From Brevipalpus yothersi (taxonomy: Eukaryota; Arthropoda; Arachnida; Trombidiformes; Tenuipalpidae), in the NCBI GenBank assembly GCA_003956705.1, contig QZCP01000057.1, positions 124,001 through 188,000 on the forward strand: a stretch of 64,000 nt of DNA, written 5' to 3'. This document shows positions 11,022 to 24,300 of this stretch, piece by piece; the stretch's first letter is position 1; the number at the start of each line of letters is the position of its first letter. Under the pieces are notes generated by a model. The model worked only from the letters and a program-made list of their open reading frames with translations, was not told where the DNA came from and ran no database searches. The position numbers and the translations under genes were made by a program.

Positions 11022-11499
11022 GTAAGTTGAATTCTTTCTTCATTATTGTGATCATCTTTATGAATAAGTTTTCCCTTTTATGTCTCAATAATCTCAATAT
11101 TCTTCGATTTCCTCTTTTACTTTTCAGCTGTTGATGCTCCCCATGAAGAGTAAGTGACTTGAGAAGATAAATGATATTCACAACAATTATTGACCATTAA
11201 CCTAAATTGTGAGAAGAAAAATCTAGACAGAATCCAATGAAGCTGACTCACTAAGCATTATTCTTTTTGGCAGTAGAGTGAGAATTCATATTTTCTTCAT
11301 TCGAACGAGAATTGCTGATGCTACTTTACTTTACTTTCGAAAGTGTTTAATTTTGGCGGCAACTCGGTGCAATTATTTCGAATCTCTTCTTCTTGCTAAC
11401 TGAAATTCCTTTTATCATCATTATCATTTACAGTATTGTTCACGCATAGTTATTTGTACATTCGAGACAGTATGTATGTATGTGTATGTGTATATGAGA

Positions 11500-11544
<45 letters not shown>

Positions 11545-12333
11545 TGAAAAAGAGAGATTGTCTGAGAATTGTATCCGGATTAAATCTTTCATGGCTCCTT
11601 GAAATATTTGCATGATCTTCAAGACCCTTGAAATGGTGGAAAACAATCTGCGCTCTAGAATTGATGATAAAAAGTGCTCAGATTTTTTTGGTATTGATTT
11701 ACATGGTAGAAAAATGAGAACAACCGAGAATTCGCCGGATCAAAATACTGGATCACATGAGAAATCAATTCTTTGCTAGAAAACTTACTCAAGTACTAAT
11801 TTTAAATTCACACACACACATACACAAACTCTATGGCTTAGGTGAGCCTTATTTGGGAAAGAAGCCATCTCACTCGAGACTCTCTCTCTCTCATTCTCCT
11901 TTCATCTCTCTCTCTCTCTCTCTCTTTCGTTCTTTCTCTCTTTCTCTTTGAATTCATCCTCCTCCAACTCTCTCTTCTCCTCCCAAGTGCAAGCATGCCG
12001 CATGCTGAACCACTAACATCGTTTGAAAGATGAAGAGAGAGCTACGAACCTAGCATTTTCTTCTTCCTAAGAATAACATCTACCAGTCTCAGCATCTCTC
12101 TCGATCTTATCCGCACACGCACAGCATCCGCATAACTCTCTCATCCTGATACTGCTCCGGCAAACGATTACTCTGTGGATTTCTTTCGTTATTTTCCTCT
12201 CTCTCTCATCTTTTACATCCTCATCCCCCTTCTCAGCTCTCGTGTATCTCTCTTGTTCGTCTCAGAAGTAATAAACAGGTCACAGTGTGTGGGATGATCC
12301 GATAGTGGCATCACTTCCTATAAACGGCTGTAC

Positions 12334-12371
<38 letters not shown>

Positions 12372-15300
12372 ATGTTCGCTTTGAGCATTTTTCGTTGGTT
12401 AAAAAGCACAACACAAAATATTCTAGCTTTTCGATATTGTACGTGTGTGTGTGTGTCGAACTTTGTTATTAGATTTGCGGACTCGTGCTGTCATGCTTCC
12501 TTTGCTATCCCCATTGCTGTCACCATCGAGTAGTTCGCACTCATCTTCATTGTCACTTTTTGCATTCAACTTTTTTCGTCAGTCGGCTTTTTCCCCTCAA
12601 TACATAAGCTTTTATCTGTGAAAAGAATAAAACAAGAACAACAGAATAGTATATATATATATCAAGAAAAAGGAACAAACAAGAAAAAACAGTCAGCCAA
12701 TTGATGATTTGAGTATCATCCAATAATTATTTGAAATATTTGTGCCATCTTCAATTATTAATCATCAGTGTTGATTCTTGTTCTCAAGCAAACACACACA
12801 ACCCTATCGGATTACCCAGAAATTGATGCTTGGATCATGTATAGGATATATCACTAGTGATGATAGTGTTCATCGAATAGTGTCCATATTTTGAGTGAAT
12901 TAGCAAAATAATTGCCTCTCAAGATCTCTGTTCGAGCTTGGAAAACTAAGCCAGAATGGGGTAAGAAAGTGATCTTTATGTATTTTTGAATGGTATTCTT
13001 GAATTGTATTTGTACTCGTGTTTATCAGAGAAAAATTTCTTAAACTCTACGCCAAGGAATTCCAACCCTTTTGCAGCCCATTCCTAGCATCTCACTTCCA
13101 AATTATGAGCCAGAATTGTTTCCCAAAAAATTGTCCAGTAAATATTTTCATACATGTTCGATGAGAGCGGAAAAAACATCATCCAGATTCACGCTTTCTC
13201 GCTCATCAGTTTCATGCCTGCTAAACGTTAGATTGATGATGCAAATCGGCCAACAGGTACAAGTGATCTACCTAGTTATGGAAGAGGAAGTGTCTTGCTC
13301 ATCCAGCATCTTGCCAATGGAATGAGATGGCGGAGGAAGAAGAAGTAGAAGAAGAGAGAGAGAGAGAGAGAGAGATGGCTATGAATAGAAACAGCATCGA
13401 GAGAAAGTATTTCAATGTAATTCATATTAGAATGAGAAAGAGGGAAGAGAGGATTGGGTGAAAGAGAGATGCTTGAGAAGCAGAATACTAACACTGTCAC
13501 TATTTAAATAGATGTTATCTGCTTTTTGAGCGAATTTCTCACAGCATTTGACCCAGAAAAGGTCATCTTGAATCAAGAGCCAATTCATTTGAATGACAAA
13601 CAAGTTCCATCAAATCTATTAACTTCAAGAATAGATAAATACATATCTTTACATAATCTCGAGAGCCCTTTTTTGTTCACTAATATGACTTATGAAAAAT
13701 ATTACGAACAATTTTTTGAGTTCATGAGAAAAATTTTCGGGTTTGAATGCTCACCGAGGATGCTCGCTATGATTTTGAATGTAGAAGTAGATGCAAAATT
13801 TTCGATGATAATTTCTCTTCCATAGGTACTTTTGACCATTTATCTTTCAAATATTTTCCAATCATGATTCGAAAATGATCTGAATACCACTTGTAGTTAT
13901 GAGAAATTCGTACCAACGAACGATTTTTCCAATCTTCTTTGGTGAAACTTGCCCATGAAAGATTTTTTCTGATCAATCAAAGTTGAAGAGGATTAGCAAG
14001 AGACGTTCTCAAATGTTTTCACGTCTCATACTGATGCTCTTCCCTTCGAAAATGATCTATTTCTTGAATGAAAAATTTGCGAAAGAATGATGATAAAAAG
14101 CATGATGTTTGAAATGTAAGGAATTCCTTTCTTCATCATATAGGTTCATTAGGTTATGATTGACTTGAGGGCATGTGAACCTCGATGTGATGCCAGAAAT
14201 ATGAGTTTATGATTGGGGGAAAATGTGGAATAGTTTTCCTAGCGAAACGAAAGAAGAGAAAAAAAAGTTAAAAATAGGCTTAAAATGCATGAGCATGGCT
14301 CGGAGAGATTATCACCTATTTTTGAGTGTTTATGCGAATCTGTGTATGTGAAGTACTTACATATAGAAAGAAAGAAAATTCATTCAATTCCACTCCCATT
14401 GATGGCTGAGTGCTTCTGTATCATATATATTCATAATGAACTCGCCAAGAATAAGATCGATCAGAATCGATCAGGAATCGAAGGTCTCTGTGTGGAGGAG
14501 GAGAAAGAGAAGAAAAACATTCGAAAAAGATGAGAGAAGATGAGTTTTTTTAACACAAAAATAAGATCATAAAAATATGTATCATTTATCATGTTAGGAG
14601 GTGGAAGATATTCCTTACTTTCATGGTCAAAATTGACAGAAAAAATGATGATGATGAAGAGAGATGAAAAAAATTATGAAATTAATGGTAATTATATTGA
14701 AAATTAACAGGCAAATTGATGGGCTGCCACCAACTTTCGCCAAAAAGCCCGGGATCAGGCAAGAAGATGATGGCCAAAGATTAATATTTGAATGTAAAAT
14801 TCAAGCTGATCCGAAGCCAACAATCTCGTGGTTTCATAATGGCTCTCTTGTGGAAGCCTCGACAAGATACAAGGTAATGAAAAAAATGTTAAATAAGAAA
14901 AATCTTACCTTGAACTCATTTGAAATCATATTAGCAAAAAATATTTCACATTTTATGAGCACAAAATTTGGACAATATTGGATCACACTTAAACCAGCTT
15001 TCAGTGGGACCTCAAACTTGCCCAATTTTTGAGCTAATCATTTAATCACTGATCTTTGGTCCCTAATTTGATCTTGAGTACACTGTGTTTGAGATGTAAA
15101 ATTCACTGTTCACAATGGTCACTATTTCATTACCACAGCTTAACATTAAAAAAGACATTGGAGGACCAGCAAACAGTTATGTTGCCACAATGGAAATTTT
15201 GGATGTCCGAGTTGAAGATGCTGGAAAATATAAAGTGATCGCTAAAAATGAGCTCGGAGAAAGCAATGCGAGTATAAGTCTTAACTTTGACAGTAAGTAT

Positions 15301-18300
15301 ATGAAATGATACCTTCTTTCTTTCAACACAATTTCATTCCACACAAGAAATATTTTATTTGAGGTTCAAATCATCCATCCAAACCAAGTTCATTCAGGTT
15401 AACATTGCTATTTGCATAAATGTTAACAATTTGATATCAGTTGACCTCTTACACTGGGAGGATTGGAATTTCGTGGAGGTTTCCATATGCAAATATTTTT
15501 CAAACTTTCATTTATCTCTCTTTCCCCTCTCAAGGTGAAGACTCGTCAGTCTCATCAGATAATGCCAAGCCAACATTCACCGAAAAGCCTGTGATAAAGC
15601 AATCTGACGACGGAAATAAGATTGTATTCGAATGTCGTCTGGTTGCTGACCCTGCTCCAACAATCGAATGGTACCACAAGGGTATGTGGAAAATATTCTA
15701 AGAATTCTGAGAATTTTGCATAATTACACTCTTCGGGCAAATACATATTATGATATGCCCTAATTGGTCCTAGTTTCAATTCTGATCTCTCAATTGGTTC
15801 AAATTCTTTTTCTTTTTCCCATTAAAACAGGTAAAGTAGTTAAAGAGGATACAAGACATAAGTATAAGTTAGTGTCCGATAAACATAATCATATAGCTTC
15901 ATTAGAACTTAGCCGTGTGGTGCCCGATGATGGCGGAGAATATAGATTGGTTGCCAAAAATTCTAGTGGCGAAGGATTTGCTCACATTAATTTGAATTTT
16001 GAGGGTGGTAAACCGAAGCTTCCCGATGGTAAAGCACCACGATTTCCCAAGAAGCCAACTATCCGACAGGTTGGTGGTGATCTCATTTTGGAGTGTATAG
16101 TTGAATCTAATCCAAAGCCAGAGATAACATGGTATCATGGTGCCAAAGTGATTCGTGAAGGTGTTCGACACAAAGCGGCCATAAAGGAAATTGAGCGAAA
16201 CACATTCGCTTTATCATTGACAATTAATGATCCATCAAATGAAGATGGTGGAGCGTACCGGTGTAATGCGACCAATGAATTGGGTGAATCAAATGCCAAT
16301 ATTGCACTCAATTTTCAGGGTGGTGATGATGAGGAAGATCTATCACCATCATTTGTCTCGAAGCCCAAGATCATTCCAAAAGATGGTGGAAGTCTTATAC
16401 TATTGGAATGTCGAGTCAAATCAACAACCAAATTATCGACTACCTGGTCTAAGGGAACCACATTGGTTCGCGAGTCAACCAGAATCAAGAGTAGCATCAT
16501 TTCGGAAGGAAATGATGAGTATACTGTTCAACTAGAAATTAAGGTATGTGTAATGATTTGAGTATGATTATTTATACCCAGAACATAAAAATGTTCTCCA
16601 CACACATACAAGAGAGATAATTTCTTCTAGAGAAAGAATTCGTTTACAATTCCCTTATTTGATTGGAACATAAAATTGTATCTTTCTCTCTCTCTCTCCC
16701 TTATACTGATGTGTTGGTGTACCTCTTTGTCAAAGTATGGGGCATCTTACGTTGAGGGTGTAAATTTTTCACTCTTGTAACTCAACAAAATTGATTACAC
16801 AACAACAACGTGCTACGTTGAAGACGAGAGTCCTTTAAATAGATAGAAGGAATCCGTCATCACAGCTAAATTTGGCTTTGAGAGCAAAAAAATTTTCCAC
16901 ATCTTTTAGCCAAGAAGTCAGTTATTCTCACACAAGATTTATTGAAGTTTATGGATGCCAATCAGCACCTCTCTTTCCCTTTCTCTCTCTCTCTTTACTC
17001 TGTGTGTGGATATAACTGACTATGTTTATTGAATTTTCACTACATACACACACACATGCATATAATTTTTCAACCTCTTTTCTTCCTCTTCTCATCATCA
17101 TTAACTTTATTTAGAATGTTTCCAAAGAGGATGGAGGAATTTATAAATGTAATATCAAAAACAGCCATGGAGATATAAATGCGAGCTTGAATTTGAATAT
17201 CGAAGGAGGTGACTTATTGAAGGCTGGTGAGCCACCAAGTTTCGTTGATAAGCCACGAATCATTCCGGAAAACAATGGTAAACTCATTATTATGGAGTGT
17301 AGAGTTCGCTCAAAGCCGAAACCAGATATTACATGGTATAATGATGGTAAAGTAGTTCGTGAAAGTTCAACCAGAATTAAGATGAGCATGGTGGAAGAGA
17401 AAACTGATGTCTACTTAATTCGATTGGAACTTCGAGATCCCGAGCTGACCGATGCTGGTCTGTACAAGTGCAATGTTAAAAATCCTGCCGGTGAATCGAA
17501 TGCCAATCTAACGCTCAACATTGAACGTGAGTAACTTACTATCTTATCTGATTATCGGAGAGGTTCCTGATATTTATTATGTTCAATACTGTTTTCAGTT
17601 GCTCCTGTTATCAAAGAGAAACCCAAAGTTATCAAGCAAACGCGTGAGAAAAAGATTATCATTGAAGCACGAGTTGCTTCAGCTGGAAAACCTATCGTAC
17701 AATGGATTAAGGAATCCTCTACCGTAAGAGAGGATTCTCGGCGTCGCATCAAAATTCAAGAAGTAACCAAAGGAGAATACTCAATTGCTTTGGAAATTGA
17801 TCGAGTCGAAAAGATGGACAAAGGTGTCTACAAACTTGTGGCCAAAAATGAGAAAGGAGAATGTACATCACAATCGGTGACCGTGGATGTGGATGGTGAG
17901 TTTTCAAATTTTTATTATTAATTGTTTTTATTAATTGTTATTGCACTTAATTGTTCTTCACTCATTGATTACTCACATTAACTTACTCTTGGTAATGAAA
18001 AATTTTACCTCATCCACAGATATGGAAGAGAAGCAAGAGAAAAAGAAGGAAGAGGAGGAGAAAAAATCGACTCTAGAGAAGAAGAGAAAGGAAGAAGAAG
18101 AAAAATCTTCCATAGAAAAGAAACGAAAAGAAGAAGAAGAGAAGAAAACTAGCTCTATGGAGAAAAAATCATCCTCTAGAGAAGAGGAAAAGTCTTCAAT
18201 TGATAAAAAATCGACTCTAGAAGAGAAGAAGGAAGAACGAAAGAGTAGCATCTTGGAGAAGAAAGATAGCCAAAAAACGTTGGAAGAGAAAAAAGAGAAG

Positions 18301-21300
18301 AAAACTCTCAGCACAACGGAAAAGAGAAAAAAAGAGGAAGAGAAGAAGAAAACTGAAGAAAGTCAAGAAGATATTCTCAAGAAGAAGAGAGTCGAAGAAT
18401 TGAAATCTAGATCAGGAGGAAAAGTTGATAAACCTTTCTTTGTCTCCCAAATCAAATCATTTGTAAGTTGACACACAAAATGATTAGCCAAATTCCAGAT
18501 TGATAATTATTAATCTCAATTCCTATTCAGACTATTGAAGAGGGTAAATCTGCTGATCTCAAATGTGTATTCATGAGCAAAGTACCGGTCCAAGTTACAT
18601 GGTATTTTGAAAAGAATGTAATCCAAGAGGACAGTCACATGTCTATGACTCAAGATGATAAGTCAGCTTGTTTGACAATCAATGACGCAAAACACGAAGA
18701 CAGTGGCGAATATATGGTTAGAGTGGCTAACTCAGCTGGTGAAGTTGATTCAATTGGAATTCTAACTGTAAAAGGTAAGATTGTTGATCAGGGCCAGACA
18801 AAAATAAATTAATAAAAAATTATGATATTCACCATTGATATCTTCATTTTCAGCTCTACTCACCAAAAAAGAGCCCACAAAACGAGAAAAAACGAAACCA
18901 GAGGAAGAAGAATCACCCAAAAAACTTAAGACCAGAAATGAAGAACCAATGGAAGTTGATCAACCAAAAAAGAAACTCGAAAAACAGAGCTCAATCCCCG
19001 AAATTCAAATAGAAAAGGAACGTTCACCTGTCAGACCTCGCAAAGGTTCAGAGGATCAGGAGAACATTGAGCCAACCAAAAAGAGACCTTCAATACCCAT
19101 TGTCAAAGAGCCTACACCAGAACCCGAACCTAGACTTGGTCGCCGAGGTTCGTTCATAGATGCTACCGGACAACAGCAACTTCGTCGTGGCTCATTTATT
19201 GATGTGGAAGAGATTAAAAATTTGCGAACTTCACCTCGTCGAACGTCCCAGGATGCTCGACGACCATCGATTGCCGAATTTGATCCAACCGAGAAGCCAT
19301 CAACACCTCTCCATACGAAAGGAAAGGAGGCGAAAATAGTCAATTATGCCGAAAATCAGCAAGGAACTGAGGGCAAAACGGCTTACATTCAATTTGATGT
19401 GGAAGGTGATCCTGTGCCCACTTTTCGATTCTTCAAGGATGGTCAAGAAATTTATGAAGGTGGCCGATACTTGATTGTGTCCGATGGTTCTTCCAATACA
19501 GTGTGGTTTTGTGTTAAAAAGGCCAAATCAGCTGATGAAGGCCGATATACTGTGATGGCCACCAATCAGCATGGTGAGGCAACCGCTGAGATTGGTCTAT
19601 TCATCGGTGGTGAGGAAGGTATGGATTTTCGAGCTATGCTCAAAAGAGGTAAGCGTCAACAGTGGCGAAAACAATCGGATGATCCAGATTGGGGTAATCT
19701 GAAAGCTGTGGAAGATGAGCGTCGTGCTTCACTGAAGGAATCCAAGGTAAGATTCTATCGAAGATATATATTTGAATATTTGAATATCCAAAAAATTATT
19801 CCATACCAACATACACACTTCATGTCCTGCTGAGGGTTTTTTCCTCTCTTTCTATCTCTCTCCAATATCAATGCTTACCTATGTCCAGAAAGAAAAACCA
19901 ATACGCTTTATTGCCCAATATTCATTCCGTTGATTCGAATCTATTCCATCTTATTGTTCTTTCTTTTTCTGTAAGTCTTAGGACTTGGCTTTATGATGTC
20001 GATCAATTGATGATGATTCTTCTTTCGAAGAACAATTCTTTGTCCATCTATTATTCGCTTTCACACATAATTTGATCTAATTTGCTTCCTATTCTTTCCA
20101 TGGCCATCGCTGCTGCTTTCTGAAAACCGCTTTATCAATGAACCAAATCACAAAAAAAAATCAAAATAACGAAAAAATTTTCCTAAAATTTGCTGGCTTA
20201 TATTTCCACTGGTCTGCTATTCCTATCTCTCTTCCCATGACATATACACACACACACACACATACAACCATGATAGCTGAAGGTAGCGTTTGTATTCAGT
20301 ATAAATATTTACGTGTTCTTTGTGTTTGTTTGACTGTACATATTCATGTTTGGATCCCGGAAAAATGGCCCAAAAATATTCCTATTCCCAAATTTTTCGT
20401 CTACCGTCGACTACGCCATCCAAAATATTTGTATCGACTCAAAAATTTACGCAAAATCCAGTCCAACGATATTCATAGTCCTCGTGGAAGTCGACGTCCA
20501 TCGTTGGCCGAATTGATTCCAGATTGGCCAATACTTCATCCACCATCCAGATCACGCAACGTATGATCCAAATACTACTGAGCATTATAGTACCTCATTG
20601 TCGTGGTGGTTTTGAATATTTTGCGATGGCTAATTGTTTTATCGATGTGTGTGTTTGAATTATTACTGCTTCTATCTCTATTAGATTTGCATGATATCGA
20701 TTTTGTGGCCTTACGTTTTTCTTCTGTTCGCATTTCGTTGCTATCTTCGTTCTACACTTTTTTTGTGGCTTTTTGTTGCTATTCTTTCATTTGCATTAGT
20801 TAGATTGTGATTATTGTCGTTAATCGTTGTTCTCGCTCTTATTTTTGATGTTGTGGTGATATTTTAATGTACTTTTTGCGGGTACCCATTTGATTCAATG
20901 TTGTCATTTTGACGTTTGACGTTTTTTGTTTATCTTCTCACAGAATTGCTATCAAAATGAGATCAAACTAATTTTTACTCTGTTCTGTTCGGTTCATTCA
21001 CACTAGAAACCAGAAATTTTCACCAAACCTTTGCAAAATCAGAAATGCAAAGAAGGGCGAGACAAAAAGGTCCGATTCGAATGTGTATTCAGTAAAGTTG
21101 GTGTCAAAGCAAAATGGTACAAAAATAAGCAAGAACTTTTCATGGGACGCAAAAATCACATGACAAGTCAAGGCGATCTACATGTTCTCGAAATAATCAA
21201 TCCAACCGTTGAAGATGAAGGCAAATACGTTTGCAAGTGTCTGGATACCACAACCGAGGCATTCCTAGACGTAGCGCCGCCAGATCCTGTGTACAAATTT

Positions 21301-24300
21301 ATCAAAAAATTACCTTCACAATCAAAGGGTTACACTGATCGTGAATGTGTTCTCGAGTGTTCCTGTAATTCGGCCAAAGCACCGGTCAAATGGTATAAGG
21401 GTGAGAAAAAGCTAGAGAATAGTGATAAATACATTATCGAACAAGATGCGTTGGGCAAAAAATTCCTACGAATTCAAAATTGTACCCTGGACGATGCTGC
21501 CGAGTATACATGTCGAATTAATCAGGAAGAATTTACAACCACCAAATTGTCAATGCAAGAGCAAGCATTCAAATTTATGCGAGTATTGCGAAGTATGCGA
21601 GTCAATGAATCGGACACTATCACACTGGAATGTGAGGTAGATGATTGGGAAGCTCCGGTTCAATGGTCTTTCAATGGACAGGATATCAAAAAAGATAAAC
21701 ACTATGATATACAGGTAGATGGTCGTAAGAGACGATTGATCATCAAAAAGTGTAAGCTTGCCGATGAGGGTAAATATTTGGCCCGAACGAAAGGTGATGA
21801 AACCGAATCGGAAGTTTTGGTTGAGCCTGCCAATCGTTTTAAGAAGAAACTTGCCGATGTACACACAATCGAAAAGAAGCAAGTGGTTTTTGAGGTTGAA
21901 ATGTCAGATAATCGACAGCCACTCAAGTGGTATAAGGATGGTCAAGAAATTCATCCTGGTGATCGATTTCATGTTCGTTTTCATGATGAAAAATATACAC
22001 TCACCATTGATAATGTGAAACTTGAGGATGCTGGTGAAATAATGGCCGCAACGCCCAATATTAAGACAAAGTGTAGACTTACAGTAGATGAAGGTATGCT
22101 GATCAAACTACATACTGTATTTGGTTGGGAGAATTCTGGAATACTTATTCTTATTTCTCATTGACAGCTGAGCGAGCACCCATTATCAAGATGGAAGATA
22201 AAGATTTCCAATCCGATGTGGGTAAACCTTTTGCAATAGAGGTTCCTTACTCAGGTATGTCTCTTGAAATTTTCATGCTCATAGAATGTATTATTTGATC
22301 ATGATTTGAATAATTCAAATATTTCATATTCAACAGTGCCAGGAACCAGAACATCCGATGTGATTGCAAAGCTTCTGAGGAATGGTAAACCAGTGCCAAA
22401 GAGTGAAGTTGATGTCTCTATTCGTCAAGAGAAGATTGTTTTCACCTTCAAGAGAACAAATCGTGATAATTCAGATCAATACCAAATCAGCATTGCAAAT
22501 GCTGAAGGAGAAGCAAAAAAAGACGTGAAAGTTAATTTCGTTGGTCCTCCAGCTCAGCCAGAAGGTCCTCTGGTTGTATCTGATCTGTTCAGAGATCGAT
22601 GTAAATTAGCTTGGAAGCCACCGAAAGATGATGGTGGAATGCCGATCAAACACTATGTGATCGAACGACAAGCTCTAAGTGCTCGAGGTGGATGGCAAGA
22701 GATCGGTACCACCGAGGCATGTAACTTTAATTGTACAGATTTGGAGTACAAAAAAGAATACAAATTTCGAGTTCGAGCGGTAAACAAGAAAGGTGCCTCA
22801 GAACCTCTTGAATCAGCCAAAAATATTCTAGCCAAAGACCCGTACGATGAGCCTTCGAAACCATTTCCACCGGAAATCGTTGATTGGGACAAGGAACACG
22901 TTGATCTCAAATGGAAGCCACCGGAAAAAGATGGTGGATCACCAATTACAGATTATCAAATTGAATATAAAGATAAATTTTCACCCGAATGGACCAAAGG
23001 TCCCAAAGTGCCTGGTGATCAGAATCATTGTCGTGTGAAAAATTTGAAAGAAAATATGGCTTACCAATTTAGGCTAATCGCGATCAATAAAGCCGGTCCA
23101 AGTGAGCCATCTGATCCTACCAAGCCTCATCAAGTGAAAGCTCGATTTGTGAAGCCATACATCATCGGAGATGGACCCAAACCGATGGTTGTGAAGAAAG
23201 GTCAAGTGATTAAGTATGATATCCAATTTTTCGGTGAGCCACCGCCAACAGTGACATGGGAATTGAATGGCCAGGAATTGTTTGCTGGAACCAAACTATC
23301 GATAGACAATACACAGAAGACTACTCTTCTGCAGAATAAGAATGCTGTTCGAGCTGATTCGGGAAAATATAAATTAACTCTCACCAATTCATCGGGCACA
23401 GTTTCAGCGGAAGCTGATGTTGTCGTACTGGACAAGCCAACTCCACCGGAAGGTCCACTTGTTTTGGAAGAAGTTCGTGCTGACCATTGTATTGTGAAAT
23501 GGCGTAAGCCGAAAGATTCGGGAGGCTCTGATATTCAGGGCTATCTTATTGAAAAGATGGACATGGACACCGGAAAGTGGACAAAAGCCGGTGAAACTGG
23601 CCCAGATGCTGATAACTTCCGAATTGATGGTCTTACACCCAAGAAACGTTACAAGTTTCGGGTGCGAGCCATCAACAAAGAAGGTGTTTCTGAGCCTCTA
23701 GAAACAACTGACATTATTACGGCCAAAAATCCTTACGATGAACCATCTAAACCAGGTAAACCAGAAATTGTTGACTATGACAATACTAAGGTCGATTTGA
23801 AATGGACACCACCGGAAAAGGATGGTGGACGTCCGATTACACACTATGTGGTTGAAATGAAAGACAAATTTGGCTCTGATTGGGTTGAGGTACTCAAAAC
23901 ACCAGATGCAAGTACTCAGGCTACTGTTGGAAATCTGAAAGAAGGTAATACTGTTCAATTTCGGGTGAGAGCAGTTAATAAAGCTGGTCCCAGTGAACCG
24001 AGTGATGCAACTGAGCCGCACATTGTTAAGCACAAAAATTTGAAACCTAAAATTGATCGAACCAATTTGAAAAATATCACAATCAAAGCTGGTCGAGGAG
24101 TTAAATTTCCGGTTGACATTATTGGTGAGCCTCCTCCAACAGTCAAATGGACTTTCGGTGAAGATGGACAGCCAGTATCGAATGATGACCACTACAAAAT
24201 AGTGAACAAAGATTATCATTCAGATTTTGATTTGACCAAAGCCAAGCGAATACATTCAGGCATCTATACCATCACAGCGACCAATGCATCAGGATCTGAT

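Larger units (their letters stand above)
11150..14710 (+). other. Large first intron of twitchin, microsatellite-rich
   Basis: About 3.5 kb between the N-terminal exons. It contains (GA)n at 11494-11542, CT tracts at 11879-11947 and 12339-12366, short (TA)n near 12651 and (GA)n at 13356-13375. It also holds the putative alternative first exon and one unidentified ORF at 13545-13825. Confidence 0.6.
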
